Source: Aeromicrobium ginsengisoli
GTDB lineage: Bacteria; Actinomycetota; Actinomycetes; Propionibacteriales; Nocardioidaceae
Reading direction: 5' to 3'
NCBI RefSeq assembly: GCF_004134905.2
Contig: NZ_SDPQ02000001.1
Location: 682,001-746,000, forward strand
Length of the DNA stretch: 64,000 nt
Shown here: in pieces, positions 43,759 to 52,611 of the stretch
How positions within the stretch are numbered: position 1 is the first letter of the stretch
Layout: each line of letters begins with the position of its first letter
Translations under genes and position numbers: made by a program
The notes under the pieces: model-generated
Database searches by the model: none
What the model saw: the letters and a program-made list of their open reading frames with translations, nothing else
What the model was told of the DNA's origin: nothing

Positions 43759-45261
43759 ATGGTGACGTACGCACGACGGACGATGTCGGAGGCGCTCGCG
43801 CGGGCGAAGCACCTCGACGGCCACCGCAACGAGGTGGGCATGTGCCTGGCCGAGGTCGCGGAGATCTACGGCCTGACCGGTCCCTTCAGGTGGGGTGGGA
43901 ACGGCAGGAAGTGGGCCATCAACTTCTGGCTCGCGGCGGTCGAGCACGGTGAGGTCGTGAAGACTTCGGATCCCCGGAAGATCCCGGCGGGAGCCATGGT
44001 GTTCCACGCGCCACGGCCCAAGGCGAAGTCTGTCGGTGGGCGAGCCGGCCACGTGGCGATCGGCGCCGGCGGCGGCAAGGAGTACTCCACGGACCGGCCG
44101 CACGACGGCCGCCGAGGCAAGGTGTCGATCCGTTCGGTCGAGCAGGCGTGGACCAAGAAGCTCCTCGGCTACGTCGTCGTGACCGGCGACGGGATCACCC
44201 TGACCGACCGGCCCGGCTCGATCTCGACCGACAAGATGGACCCCGCGGCGTACTTCCTGGACGCGCGTGGCCCGCACGTGACCTGGCTCGGCGAGCGGCT
44301 CGTGCTGCACCTCGCGGCGCTGGGCATCCCCTCGCCGTACGCTCTGGGGCCCGGCCCGCACTTCACGGAGGTCGATCGCGCCGCGGTGATGCTGTTCCAG
44401 GAGGCGCAGGGCTGGATCGGGGACAACGCGGACGGTTTCCCGGGACCGACGACGCTGCTCCGGCTGGCTCGCGCACCCGGCCCGACACCGATCAGGGCGC
44501 TGGCGATGGTGGCGACCACCGACCACTTCATGGTCGCGCAACGCGGCCTCTCGATGAACTGCGCCGGGTACGACCACGTGGGCCACGGCGCCGCGACGGC
44601 GGAGCGAAGGGCACGGCGTATTGGCGCCAAGATTCTCACCCTCAAGCCCACCGTCATCTGCCTGCAGGAGCTGGAGATCCACAGCCTGAACGACATGGAC
44701 AAGGCGCTCCGGCCCGGCGGCTACCGCCGGATGAGCCGGGGTGGCAAAGGCCGCGAGATCTACCTTGGCAAGGGCTGCTCACAGATTGCGTCGGGCCTCG
44801 AACGGGTCAGCACCGAGCTGGACGACGACGACAAGCCGTGGGCCTGGACGGCGTACACGTTCAAGGGCACGCGATGCATGGCCGTGTCGTTCCACAACGA
44901 GAACCAAGGTCATGCGGTCCAGCGACAACAGCTCGCCGAGGTGCTCCACCGTGCTCTGGCACTGGCCAACAAGCACAAGGTGCCATGGTCCAACCTGTTC
45001 GTCACCGGCGACGGCAACCTGCCGACGGCCGAGGACGTCGTCGAGGAGTTCAACTGGATGTCGGCGGGCAAGCACGCGCCCAAGCGGACCAACTACGGCC
45101 TCATGACGGCGACGAAGTGGGGCCCGAAGCGGCGTGGCAAGCCGATCGACGTCGACCTGTTCCGGCACAACGCCACCGTCGACGCGTACTCCCAGCTGGT
45201 CAACAACACGCTGTCGGACCACTACCTGCACTACGTCGACTTCAGGACCGTCGGCCGCTGA
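43759..45261 (+). CDS. CHAP-like / peptidoglycan-binding / EEP nuclease fusion protein
   Basis: In this 500-residue protein, residues 1-145 resemble a CHAP/NlpC-type cysteine hydrolase (Cys29 in GMCLAEV, PAGAMVFH, His98 in GHVAIGAGG). Residues ~175-237 resemble a peptidoglycan-binding domain (AVMLFQEAQGWIGDNADG, FPGPTTLLRL). Residues ~255-500 form an endonuclease/exonuclease/phosphatase domain with Asn267, Gln303-Glu304, His379, Asp418/Asn420 (TGDGNL) and Ser-Asp-His 486-488. No signal peptide is visible. ATG 43759 has GGAGG 5 nt upstream; an ATG at 43747 precedes that site. Inserted between dnaG and dgt. Confidence 0.75.
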   Translation: MVTYARRTMSEALARAKHLDGHRNEVGMCLAEVAEIYGLTGPFRWGGNGRKWAINFWLAAVEHGEVVKTSDPRKIPAGAMVFHAPRPKAKSVGGRAGHVAIGAGGGKEYSTDRPHDGRRGKVSIRSVEQAWTKKLLGYVVVTGDGITLTDRPGSISTDKMDPAAYFLDARGPHVTWLGERLVLHLAALGIPSPYALGPGPHFTEVDRAAVMLFQEAQGWIGDNADGFPGPTTLLRLARAPGPTPIRALAMVATTDHFMVAQRGLSMNCAGYDHVGHGAATAERRARRIGAKILTLKPTVICLQELEIHSLNDMDKALRPGGYRRMSRGGKGREIYLGKGCSQIASGLERVSTELDDDDKPWAWTAYTFKGTRCMAVSFHNENQGHAVQRQQLAEVLHRALALANKHKVPWSNLFVTGDGNLPTAEDVVEEFNWMSAGKHAPKRTNYGLMTATKWGPKRRGKPIDVDLFRHNATVDAYSQLVNNTLSDHYLHYVDFRTVGR

Positions 45262-45267
45262 CCGATC

Positions 45268-46500
45268 TCAGTTGAGCAGGCGGAGGGCCCACGTGCGCGC
45301 CGACGCGTCGGTGAGACTGGCGACCTGATCGATCACGACCCTGCGCCTGGCCGCGTCGTCAGGTGCGTGGGCGAAGTCGAGGGCGAACTCGGCCTCGAGC
45401 TCCTGACCGTCGGACGTGTCGAGCACCTCGACCAGCGCCAGCAGCAGCTCGCGCTGGCGGCTCAACGGGCCGGCTCGATCGTCCGACCGCATGACGTAGT
45501 GCGCTGCGATCGACTTGAGCACCGTGATCTCGTCGCGGGTGGCGTCCGGCACCTCGAGGTCGGCGGCGAAGCGGATCAGCGGTCCCCCGCCCCATCGCTC
45601 GACCGTCGCCAGCTCGGCGGCGTGCGCGAACCGGCCGATCAACGCACTCGTCAGGCTCTTGAGGACGGCCCGGGCGGCGCGGCTGCCGTCGAACGGCGTC
45701 GTCGGCCATTCCGGCAGCTCCTGGAGGCGGCCGAGTGCCGCGTCGAGCCGCTCGTCCGAGGCCGTGGCGTCATACCAGTCGCGCGCGACGCCGTGGATCG
45801 CCTCGCGGTCGAGCTCGCCGGACCGCAGCACGAACCAGCCGCCGACGACTCCGTCCTCGACGTCGTGCACGGAGTACGCGATGTCGTCCGCGAGATCCAT
45901 GACCTGCGCCTCGATCGGGCGGCGCATCGCGGGCGCTCCTTCGCGGAGCCACTCGAAGACCGCGACGTCATCTGCGTACGCGCCGAACTTGCCGCTGGCG
46001 TCGGGCGCCTCGCCGCGGAGCCATGGATACTTCACGCACGCCGAGAGCGTCGCACGGGTCAGGTTGAGGCCGACGCTGGAGCCATCGGCGGCGAACGCCT
46101 TGGACTCGAGCCTGCTGAGGATCCGCAGCGTCTGCGCATTGCCCTCGAAGCCGCCGCACGACTCCGCGGCCTCGTCGAGCGCCGTCTCACCGTTGTGGCC
46201 GAACGGCGGATGCCCGAGGTCGTGCGCCAACGCTGCCGAGTCGACGATGTCCGGGTCGCAGCCGAGGGCCTTGCCGAGCTCGCGCGCGACCTGGGCGACC
46301 TCGAGCGTGTGTGTCAGCCGGTTGCGGACGAAGTCGTCGAAGCCGGCACCCATGACCTGCGTCTTGGCCGAGAGCCGGCGCAGCGCCGCGGAGTGGACGA
46401 CGCGCGCCCGGTCGCGCTCGAACGGCGTACGTCCCGAGCGCTTCGGCGGCTCGTCGACGAAGCGTGCCCGGGCCTCGTCGCCGTAAGGTGCGTCGGTCAC
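45268..46500 (-). CDS. dgt: Deoxyguanosinetriphosphate triphosphohydrolase
   Basis: This 410-residue HD-domain dNTPase hydrolyses dGTP (and possibly other dNTPs) to the nucleoside and triphosphate. Visible residues are RNRLTHTLEVAQ, AHDLGHPPFGHNGE (the HD motif) and a distal ADDIAYSVHDVEDG. GTG 46500 overlaps the upstream GNAT stop as GTGA. Longer in-frame extensions fall inside the GNAT gene. It lies next to dnaG in most actinomycetes. Confidence 0.94.
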   Translation of the reverse strand: MTDAPYGDEARARFVDEPPKRSGRTPFERDRARVVHSAALRRLSAKTQVMGAGFDDFVRNRLTHTLEVAQVARELGKALGCDPDIVDSAALAHDLGHPPFGHNGETALDEAAESCGGFEGNAQTLRILSRLESKAFAADGSSVGLNLTRATLSACVKYPWLRGEAPDASGKFGAYADDVAVFEWLREGAPAMRRPIEAQVMDLADDIAYSVHDVEDGVVGGWFVLRSGELDREAIHGVARDWYDATASDERLDAALGRLQELPEWPTTPFDGSRAARAVLKSLTSALIGRFAHAAELATVERWGGGPLIRFAADLEVPDATRDEITVLKSIAAHYVMRSDDRAGPLSRQRELLLALVEVLDTSDGQELEAEFALDFAHAPDDAARRRVVIDQVASLTDASARTWALRLLN

Positions 46501-46973
46501 GCCTGTGGGATCCGCTTCATCATGTGCGTGCTGGTCGGCTCGTAGCCCGCCGAGTCGTAGAGCGCGCGGGCGGTGGCGTTGGGCGCGAACACGTTGAGGC
46601 GTACGGATGCGCTGCCGCGCTCGGCGCACCACGCCTCCGCCGCCGCGAGCAGCGCGCGTCCGAGCCCGCGGCCGCGGTGCGGCTCGAGGATCTCGATGTC
46701 GTAGATGTACGTGCTCTGCACGGGTTGCTTCGGATCGGTGTAGAGCCAGAGATTGCCCGCGACCACTCCGTCGACCACGCCGACGAACAGGTCGTGTCCG
46801 GGGGTCGCCATGCCGTCGGCCAGGGTCTCGGCCTGCTCCGCCCTCGACAGGTCGAGCGCGTGCTCCTCGGGCCAGAGGCCGGCTTCGACCTTCTCGCGGG
46901 CGTACTCGACGACCAGACGCTCGTTCCACGCCGCGAAGTAGTCGCCGGACATCGGCTCGAGCGCGAGAGTCAT
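46497..46973 (-). CDS. GNAT family N-acetyltransferase
   Basis: This 158-residue acetyltransferase has the acetyl-CoA loop EPHRGRGLGRALLAAAE and the C-terminal LNVFAPNATARALYDSAGYEPT typical of GNATs acting on small molecules or protein N-termini. ATG 46973 follows TACGCT (46985-46980) by 6 nt. Coupled to dgt by a 4-bp overlap. Confidence 0.9.
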   Translation of the reverse strand: MTLALEPMSGDYFAAWNERLVVEYAREKVEAGLWPEEHALDLSRAEQAETLADGMATPGHDLFVGVVDGVVAGNLWLYTDPKQPVQSTYIYDIEILEPHRGRGLGRALLAAAEAWCAERGSASVRLNVFAPNATARALYDSAGYEPTSTHMMKRIPQA

Positions 46974-47042
46974 GACGCCAGCGTAGTTGCCCGCGCCCGT
47001 GCGATGATCGGGCTCTGGGGGCATGGCCCGGAGGACAGACGC

Positions 47043-47835
47043 ATGACCGACCTCTCGTACGCGTGGCGCCCCGCGGCGATCAAGGCTCTGCGCAAGCTGG
47101 CCGTGGCGACTCTCGCTGGTGCGGTCGTCGGCTTCCTGGTCGGCGGCGTCGGCGGCCGCCTGATCATGGGCCTCCTCGCCGGCCTCAACGCCGAGGACGC
47201 CGGAGCTCTCAGCGATGACGGCTTCACGATGGGCCAGGTCACCCTCGGCGGCACCCTCAACCTGTTGCTGGTCGGCACGGTGCTCGGCGTCCTGGGCGGC
47301 GGGATCCACCTCGCGGTCAGGGACCTGCGCATCGGCCCTGGATGGTTCCGGGCCGCCAGCCTCGCGGTCGGCGCGATGGTCGTCGTCGGCGCGGGTCTCG
47401 TGCATTCCGACGGCGTCGACTTCACCCTGTTGGAACCCACGTGGGCCGCGATCGGCCTGACCCTGGCCATCCCGTTCGTGTTCGCGCTGGCGCTCCCACC
47501 GCTCGCCGACCGATGGCTCCGCGACGACTCCGCGCTGATGACAACGCGGAGCCGGCTCCTGGTCGTGCCCCTCGTGCCGTGGGTGTTTCCCCCTGACCCC
47601 TGCCGCGATCGCCCTTGCGCTCGGCTGGGTGGCGATCCGATCGATGCCCGCTCCCCGAGGCTCCCGCGCCGAGGCCGTCCTGCCCTGGCTCGGGAGGCTC
47701 GCCCTGACGGCCGTGTTCACGTTCGCGGCGATCACCCTGACGCAGACAATTAGCGAGATCTACGACGTCGTCAGAACTTGCCGTTGCGCGGTCGCGGCTG
47801 ACACCTGGGGCACCAGTAGGACGAGCGGTTCATGA
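47043..47835 (+). pseudogene. Membrane protein gene broken by a frameshift
   Basis: From ATG 47043 (GGAGG upstream) the frame encodes about 180 residues with several hydrophobic helices (LAGAVVGFLVGGVGG, LLLVGTVLGVLGGGI, IGLTLAIPFVFALAL). After VVPLVPWVF it turns Arg/Pro-rich. In the next frame the sequence resumes as membrane protein (LTPAAIALALGWVAIRS ... LALTAVFTFAAITLT) to a stop at 47835, overlapping mutM. Removing one C from the CCCCC run near 47590 restores one frame. A true mutation or a sequencing error are both possible. No family recognised. Confidence 0.65.
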
Positions 47836-48622
47836 ACGCGTCCCGGCGGATCGGCGTGCCGCAACGCTGGCACGGCTGGCCCTCCTGCCCGTATGCCTGG
47901 AGGGACCGCTCGAAGTAGCCGCTGTTGCCGTTGACATTGACGTAGAGCGTGTCGAACGACGTGCCGCCCTGCGCCAGGGCCTCGAGCATGACCTCGCCGA
48001 TGTGCACGAGCAGCCCTTCGACCTCGCGGGAGCGCAGGTGACGCGTGTTGCGCGCGTAGTGCAACGGCGTGCGCCAGAGCGACTCGTCGGCGTAGATGTT
48101 GCCGACGCCCGAGATCAAGGTCTGGTCGAGGATCGCACGCTTGACCCCGGTCTCGCGCCTGCGCAGGCGCGCGGCGAACTCGGCGGCGTCGAACAGCGGG
48201 TCGAGGGGGTCACGGGCGATGTGGGCGATCTCGGGCGGCAGCTCGGCGCCGTCCTCGCTGAACGACATGCCGCCGAAGATGCGCTGGTCGGCGAACCGCA
48301 GCTCACGCCCGTCGTCAAGGGTCAGGGCGATGCGCAGGTGCCGGGGCGGCGGAGCTTCGGCCTCGGAGATGAGGAACTGGCCGCTCATGCCGAGGTGGCA
48401 GAGCACGGCGTCGCCGTGGTCGAGCTGCATCCAGAGGTACTTGCCTCGCCGGGCGGCACCGACGACCGTACGGCCTTGGAGTCGGTCGGCGAAGTCGCGC
48501 GCGCCGGGCAGGTGCCGGCGCACCGAACGTACGTCGTGGACCACGACATGCGTGATCGTGCGGCCGACGACGTGTTCGGCGATGCCGAGGCGGACGACTT
48601 CGACCTCAGGCAGCTCTGGCAC
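47771..48622 (-). CDS. mutM: Formamidopyrimidine-DNA glycosylase
   Basis: MutM/Fpg removes 8-oxoguanine and FaPy lesions and nicks the strand. The 283-residue protein has the catalytic N-terminal Pro after the start (PELPEVEVV), the Lys of the beta-turn [19 protein letters not shown], and the C-terminal zinc finger with CQRCGTPI ... CPRCQ. GTG 48622. Last gene of the yceD-rpmF-rnc-mutM cluster; its end overlaps the convergent broken membrane gene. Confidence 0.96.
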   Translation of the reverse strand: MPELPEVEVVRLGIAEHVVGRTITHVVVHDVRSVRRHLPGARDFADRLQGRTVVGAARRGKYLWMQLDHGDAVLCHLGMSGQFLISEAEAPPPRHLRIALTLDDGRELRFADQRIFGGMSFSEDGAELPPEIAHIARDPLDPLFDAAEFAARLRRRETGVKRAILDQTLISGVGNIYADESLWRTPLHYARNTRHLRSREVEGLLVHIGEVMLEALAQGGTSFDTLYVNVNGNSGYFERSLQAYGQEGQPCQRCGTPIRRDAFMNRSSYWCPRCQPRPRNGKF

Positions 48623-48632
48623 GGGTCAGAGC

Positions 48633-49397
48633 CTAGACGTGGTCGGCGACAGAACTCTCGAGGCCGGCGTTGATGGAGCGCCAGGCGATCTCGGCGACCA
48701 TCTGCTCGGCCTCCTTCTTGGAGCGGCCGCTGCCGCCGCCGAAGACCCGCTCGCCGACATGCACCTCGGCGGTGAACGACTTGTCGTGGTCGGGGCCGGT
48801 GCCCTCGAGCACGTAGTGCGGGACGCCGAGGTCGTTGTTGGCGGCGATCTCCTGCAGGGAGGTCTTCCAGTCGAGGCCCGCGCCCAGCTCGGCGGCGACG
48901 GCGATCACCGGGTCGAAGATGCGGTGGATGACCTCGGCGGAGCGTTCGATGCCGAACTGCACGTAGATCGCGCCAAGGAGCGCCTCGACGGTGTCGGACA
49001 GGATCGAGGCCTTGTCGCGGCCGCCGGTGGCTTCCTCGCCACGCCCCAGGCGTACGTGATCGCCGATGCCGAGCGTGCGGGCCACCTCGGCGAGGGCCTT
49101 GGCACTGACGACCGCAGCGCGGAGCTTGGCGAGCTGGCCCTCAGGGAGCTCGGGGTGCTCGGTGAAGAGCGTGTCCGTGACAACGAGCCCCAGGACCGAG
49201 TCGCCGAGGAACTCGAGCCGCTCGTTGTTGGGGACCCCACCGTTCTCGTAGGCGTACGAGCGATGTGTCAGGGCATGCTGAAGGAGCCCCGCATCCAGGT
49301 CCTCCACACCGAGAACCTGCCGGAGCCCATCAGCACTGAATGCTGCAGAGATCAGAGGACCTGGCGACGCTCGCCGCGAGCTCCGTACTGTCCGCAC
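48633..49397 (-). CDS. rnc: Ribonuclease III
   Basis: RNase III cuts double-stranded RNA in rRNA and mRNA maturation. The catalytic domain shows [17 protein letters not shown] and [12 protein letters not shown]. The C-terminal double-stranded RNA-binding domain ends around [18 protein letters not shown]. The start is unclear. GTG 49397 lies inside rpmF; GTG 49307 would begin right at [10 protein letters not shown] and trim residues that match the family N-terminus. No ATG, GTG or TTG exists in frame between them. A non-canonical start near the rpmF stop is possible. Confidence 0.93.
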   Translation of the reverse strand: MRTVRSSRRASPGPLISAAFSADGLRQVLGVEDLDAGLLQHALTHRSYAYENGGVPNNERLEFLGDSVLGLVVTDTLFTEHPELPEGQLAKLRAAVVSAKALAEVARTLGIGDHVRLGRGEEATGGRDKASILSDTVEALLGAIYVQFGIERSAEVIHRIFDPVIAVAAELGAGLDWKTSLQEIAANNDLGVPHYVLEGTGPDHDKSFTAEVHVGERVFGGGSGRSKKEAEQMVAEIAWRSINAGLESSVADHV

Positions 49398-49537
49398 TTG
49401 GTGCACGCGTGGTGCGGCTGCACCTTCGAGTCGCACGCGGGGTTCGCGCAGTCCACGATCGCAGTCTTGGTGGTCTTCCACTGTGCACGACGATGGCGCG
49501 TGTTGCTGCGCGATGTCTTCCTCTTCGGGACTGCCAC
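49352..49537 (-). CDS. rpmF: 50S ribosomal protein L32
   Basis: This 61-residue ribosomal protein has the family start [20 protein letters not shown] and four Cys (CANPAC ... CTKC) forming the zinc-binding C+ type. ATG 49537. It sits 3 bp after the yceD stop, the conserved pairing in bacteria, and is followed by rnc. Confidence 0.97.
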   Translation of the reverse strand: MAVPKRKTSRSNTRHRRAQWKTTKTAIVDCANPACDSKVQPHHACTKCGQYGARGERRQVL

Positions 49538-49540
49538 GAT

Positions 49541-50125
49541 CTACTCCTTGCTGTCGTCGGACGTGATGTCCGACCCTGTCTGGTCGGCTGGCGGGACCGG
49601 TTGCTCCGCCAGCTGGCTCAACGATGCCCACCTCGGGTCGATCGCCTCACCGTGTGTGTGATTTGGATCATCCGCGAGCCGTGCTCCACATTCGGGGCAC
49701 AATCCCGGACAGTCCGGACCACACAACGGGTTGTGCGGCAGTGCGAGCACCACCGCGTCCCGCAGGACGGTCTCGAGGTCGAGCAGGTCGTCCTCGAGGA
49801 CAAACTCCTCTTCTTCGGCCTCTTCTGGATCAGAAGGAGCTTCGTAGAGGTACAACTCCTGGAATCCCACCACGACACCTTCGTCGATCGGGTCCAGGCA
49901 CCGCACACACTCGCCCACGGCCCGCGCCGAGATGGTGCCTGTTGCCAGAACACCTTCCATGATGGCCTCGAGCCGGAGCTCGATCTCCATCGGGGAATCC
50001 TCGGGCACGCTGTAGACGTCGTAACCCATGTCTGCCGGCGCCGGGACGGTCAGGGTGTGCGTACGTTCAGCGCCCGGTTTGCGACCCATCTCGTGGGTGT
50101 CGAAAACCAATGGTCCCGAAAGCAC
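49541..50125 (-). CDS. yceD: YceD/DUF177 family protein
   Basis: This 194-residue protein has the DUF177 pattern: [13 protein letters not shown] near the N-terminus, [12 protein letters not shown], the acidic stretch [19 protein letters not shown], and a four-Cys cluster ([13 protein letters not shown]) in the C-terminal part. It is linked to 23S rRNA accumulation in other bacteria. GTG 50125 keeps the conserved N-terminus; further in-frame sequence upstream is not conserved-looking. First gene of the rpmF cluster. Confidence 0.92.
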   Translation of the reverse strand: MLSGPLVFDTHEMGRKPGAERTHTLTVPAPADMGYDVYSVPEDSPMEIELRLEAIMEGVLATGTISARAVGECVRCLDPIDEGVVVGFQELYLYEAPSDPEEAEEEEFVLEDDLLDLETVLRDAVVLALPHNPLCGPDCPGLCPECGARLADDPNHTHGEAIDPRWASLSQLAEQPVPPADQTGSDITSDDSKE

Positions 50126-50269
50126 GGCTTGCCCATCTGTCCAAGTGCACGACAAAACTTCAACCTGCGAACAGGCCGAAGAGAATCGTAACCCGCCGGG
50201 CCCGGCCGAGGCCAATCGCCCTTCACCCAGAGAGGCCGGTTTGTCCCTGTCGGATGACACGATGCGGGT

Positions 50270-51454
50270 ATGACCGAGGGTACCGTCCTGCACGCCGACC
50301 TCGACGCGTTCTACGCGTCGGTCGAGCAGCGCGACGACCCGTCGTTGCGCGGTCGTCCCGTCATCGTCGGCGGTGGTGTCGTGCTGGCGGCGAGCTATGA
50401 GGCCAAGGCGCGCGGAGTTCGTACGGCGATGGGTGGCCGGCAGGCGCTCCGGCTGTGTCCCGAGGCGGTCGTCGTGCCGCCGCGGATGAAGGCCTACACG
50501 CAGGCGAGCCGAGACGTGTTCGACGTGTTCCGCGACACGACGCCGGTCGTCGAGGGGTTGTCGATCGACGAGGCCTTCCTCGAGGTCGGCGGCCTGCGGC
50601 GCATCCGCGGGCTGCCGTCGTCGATCGCCCAGCAGCTGCGTGACGACGTTCGCACCAAGGTCGGGCTGCCGATCTCGGTCGGCGTCGCACGGACCAAGTA
50701 CCTCGCCAAGGTCGCCAGCGCCGTGTCCAAGCCTGAGGGCATGCTCGTCGTGCCGGTCGAGAAGGAGCTCGAGTTCCTCCACGCACTGCCGGTCGAACGG
50801 CTCTGGGGCGTCGGCAAGGTCACCTCCCAGAAGCTTCGCGACGCCCGCATCGTCACGGTCGGCGACGTCGCCAACCTCTACGAGATCGAGCTCGTGCAGC
50901 TGCTCGGGCCCGGGTCGGGCCACCACCTCTACGCCCTGGCGCACAACCGCGATCCACGGCCCGTCGTCGTCGGCAAGCGGCGCGGGTCGATGGGTGCCCA
51001 GCACGCGATCGGTCGTGGTCCACACTCCCCCGACGAGATCGACCTGGCGCTGCTGACGCTGGTCGATCGCGTGACGCGCCGCATGCGCGCTGCCGGGCGT
51101 ACGGGAAGCACCGTGACGATCCGGCTGCGGTTCGGTGACTTCACCCGGTCGACGAGCTCGCACACGCTGGCCCGGCCGACGGCGCACAACACGACGGTGC
51201 TCGAGGTCGCCCGGCTGCTGCTGGCGTCACGCGCCGGGGCGATCAAGGAGCGCGGGCTGACGCTGATCGGGGTCTCCGTCGGGTCGCTCGACGACAACCC
51301 CGCACAGCTGGCGCTGCCGCTCGACGTCACGAGTGGCGCGCAGCTCGACGAGACGATCGACGCGGTGCGCGACAAGTACGGCTCGAAGTCGCTGCGTCGC
51401 GCGGTGCAGCTGGGCAAGCGCGAACACCTGGCCGTCCCCCAGCTGCCCGACTGA
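50270..51454 (+). CDS. dinB: DNA polymerase IV (Y family)
   Basis: This 394-residue translesion polymerase has catalytic acidic residues in LHADLDAFYASVEQ and LSIDEAFLEV, the helix-hairpin-helix WGVGKVTSQKL, and a C-terminal little-finger domain. A clamp-binding-like QLALPL motif lies near residue 345. It copies past damaged bases with low fidelity. ATG 50270. No LexA box was seen in the divergent yceD/dinB region. It is followed by the second palindromic repeat. Confidence 0.95.
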   Translation: MTEGTVLHADLDAFYASVEQRDDPSLRGRPVIVGGGVVLAASYEAKARGVRTAMGGRQALRLCPEAVVVPPRMKAYTQASRDVFDVFRDTTPVVEGLSIDEAFLEVGGLRRIRGLPSSIAQQLRDDVRTKVGLPISVGVARTKYLAKVASAVSKPEGMLVVPVEKELEFLHALPVERLWGVGKVTSQKLRDARIVTVGDVANLYEIELVQLLGPGSGHHLYALAHNRDPRPVVVGKRRGSMGAQHAIGRGPHSPDEIDLALLTLVDRVTRRMRAAGRTGSTVTIRLRFGDFTRSTSSHTLARPTAHNTTVLEVARLLLASRAGAIKERGLTLIGVSVGSLDDNPAQLALPLDVTSGAQLDETIDAVRDKYGSKSLRRAVQLGKREHLAVPQLPD

Positions 51455-51466
51455 GTCAGCTCACGA

Positions 51467-51567
51467 GATCTCGACACGCCGCTTGCAGGGCAAGCGTGCT
51501 GCTCGATCGGCGGGCACTCGCCGGTCGAGCAGCCCGACGAGCTCTGCGAGGAGGGTGTGCCGAGACC
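51467..51567. repeat. Interspersed palindromic repeat, copy 2
   Basis: This roughly 100-bp element is similar to 6185-6281. The left arm is GATCTCGACAC and the right arm is GTGTGCCGAGACC. A central hairpin GCTCGATCGGCG / CGCCGGTCGAGC has one mismatch, and an inner GCTTGC/GCAAGC hairpin lies in the left half. The right halves of the two copies are nearly identical (CGACGAGCTCTGCG). It lies between the convergent dinB and coaD genes. Confidence 0.8.
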
Positions 51568-51569
51568 TC

Positions 51570-51587
51570 GCAAGCCACAGAGCTTGC
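51570..51587 (-). terminator. Short hairpin downstream of coaD
   Basis: GCAAGC and GCTTGC pair over 6 bp around CACAGA, 7 bp past the coaD stop on the minus strand. It uses the same hexamer as a hairpin inside the adjacent repeat. Weak terminator candidate. Confidence 0.35.
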
Positions 51588-51593
51588 TTGATC

Positions 51594-52607
<1,014 letters not shown>

Positions 52608-52611
<4 letters not shown>

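Noticed and set aside
43597..45267. Prophage or genomic island around the CHAP/EEP fusion gene
   Set aside because: Only one gene is inserted; no integrase, transposase or phage structural gene, and base composition looks the same as its neighbours.
50126..50269. LexA (SOS) box in the yceD/dinB divergent region
   Set aside because: The CGAACAGGCCGA stretch does not match the actinobacterial consensus (CGAAC-N4-GTTCG).
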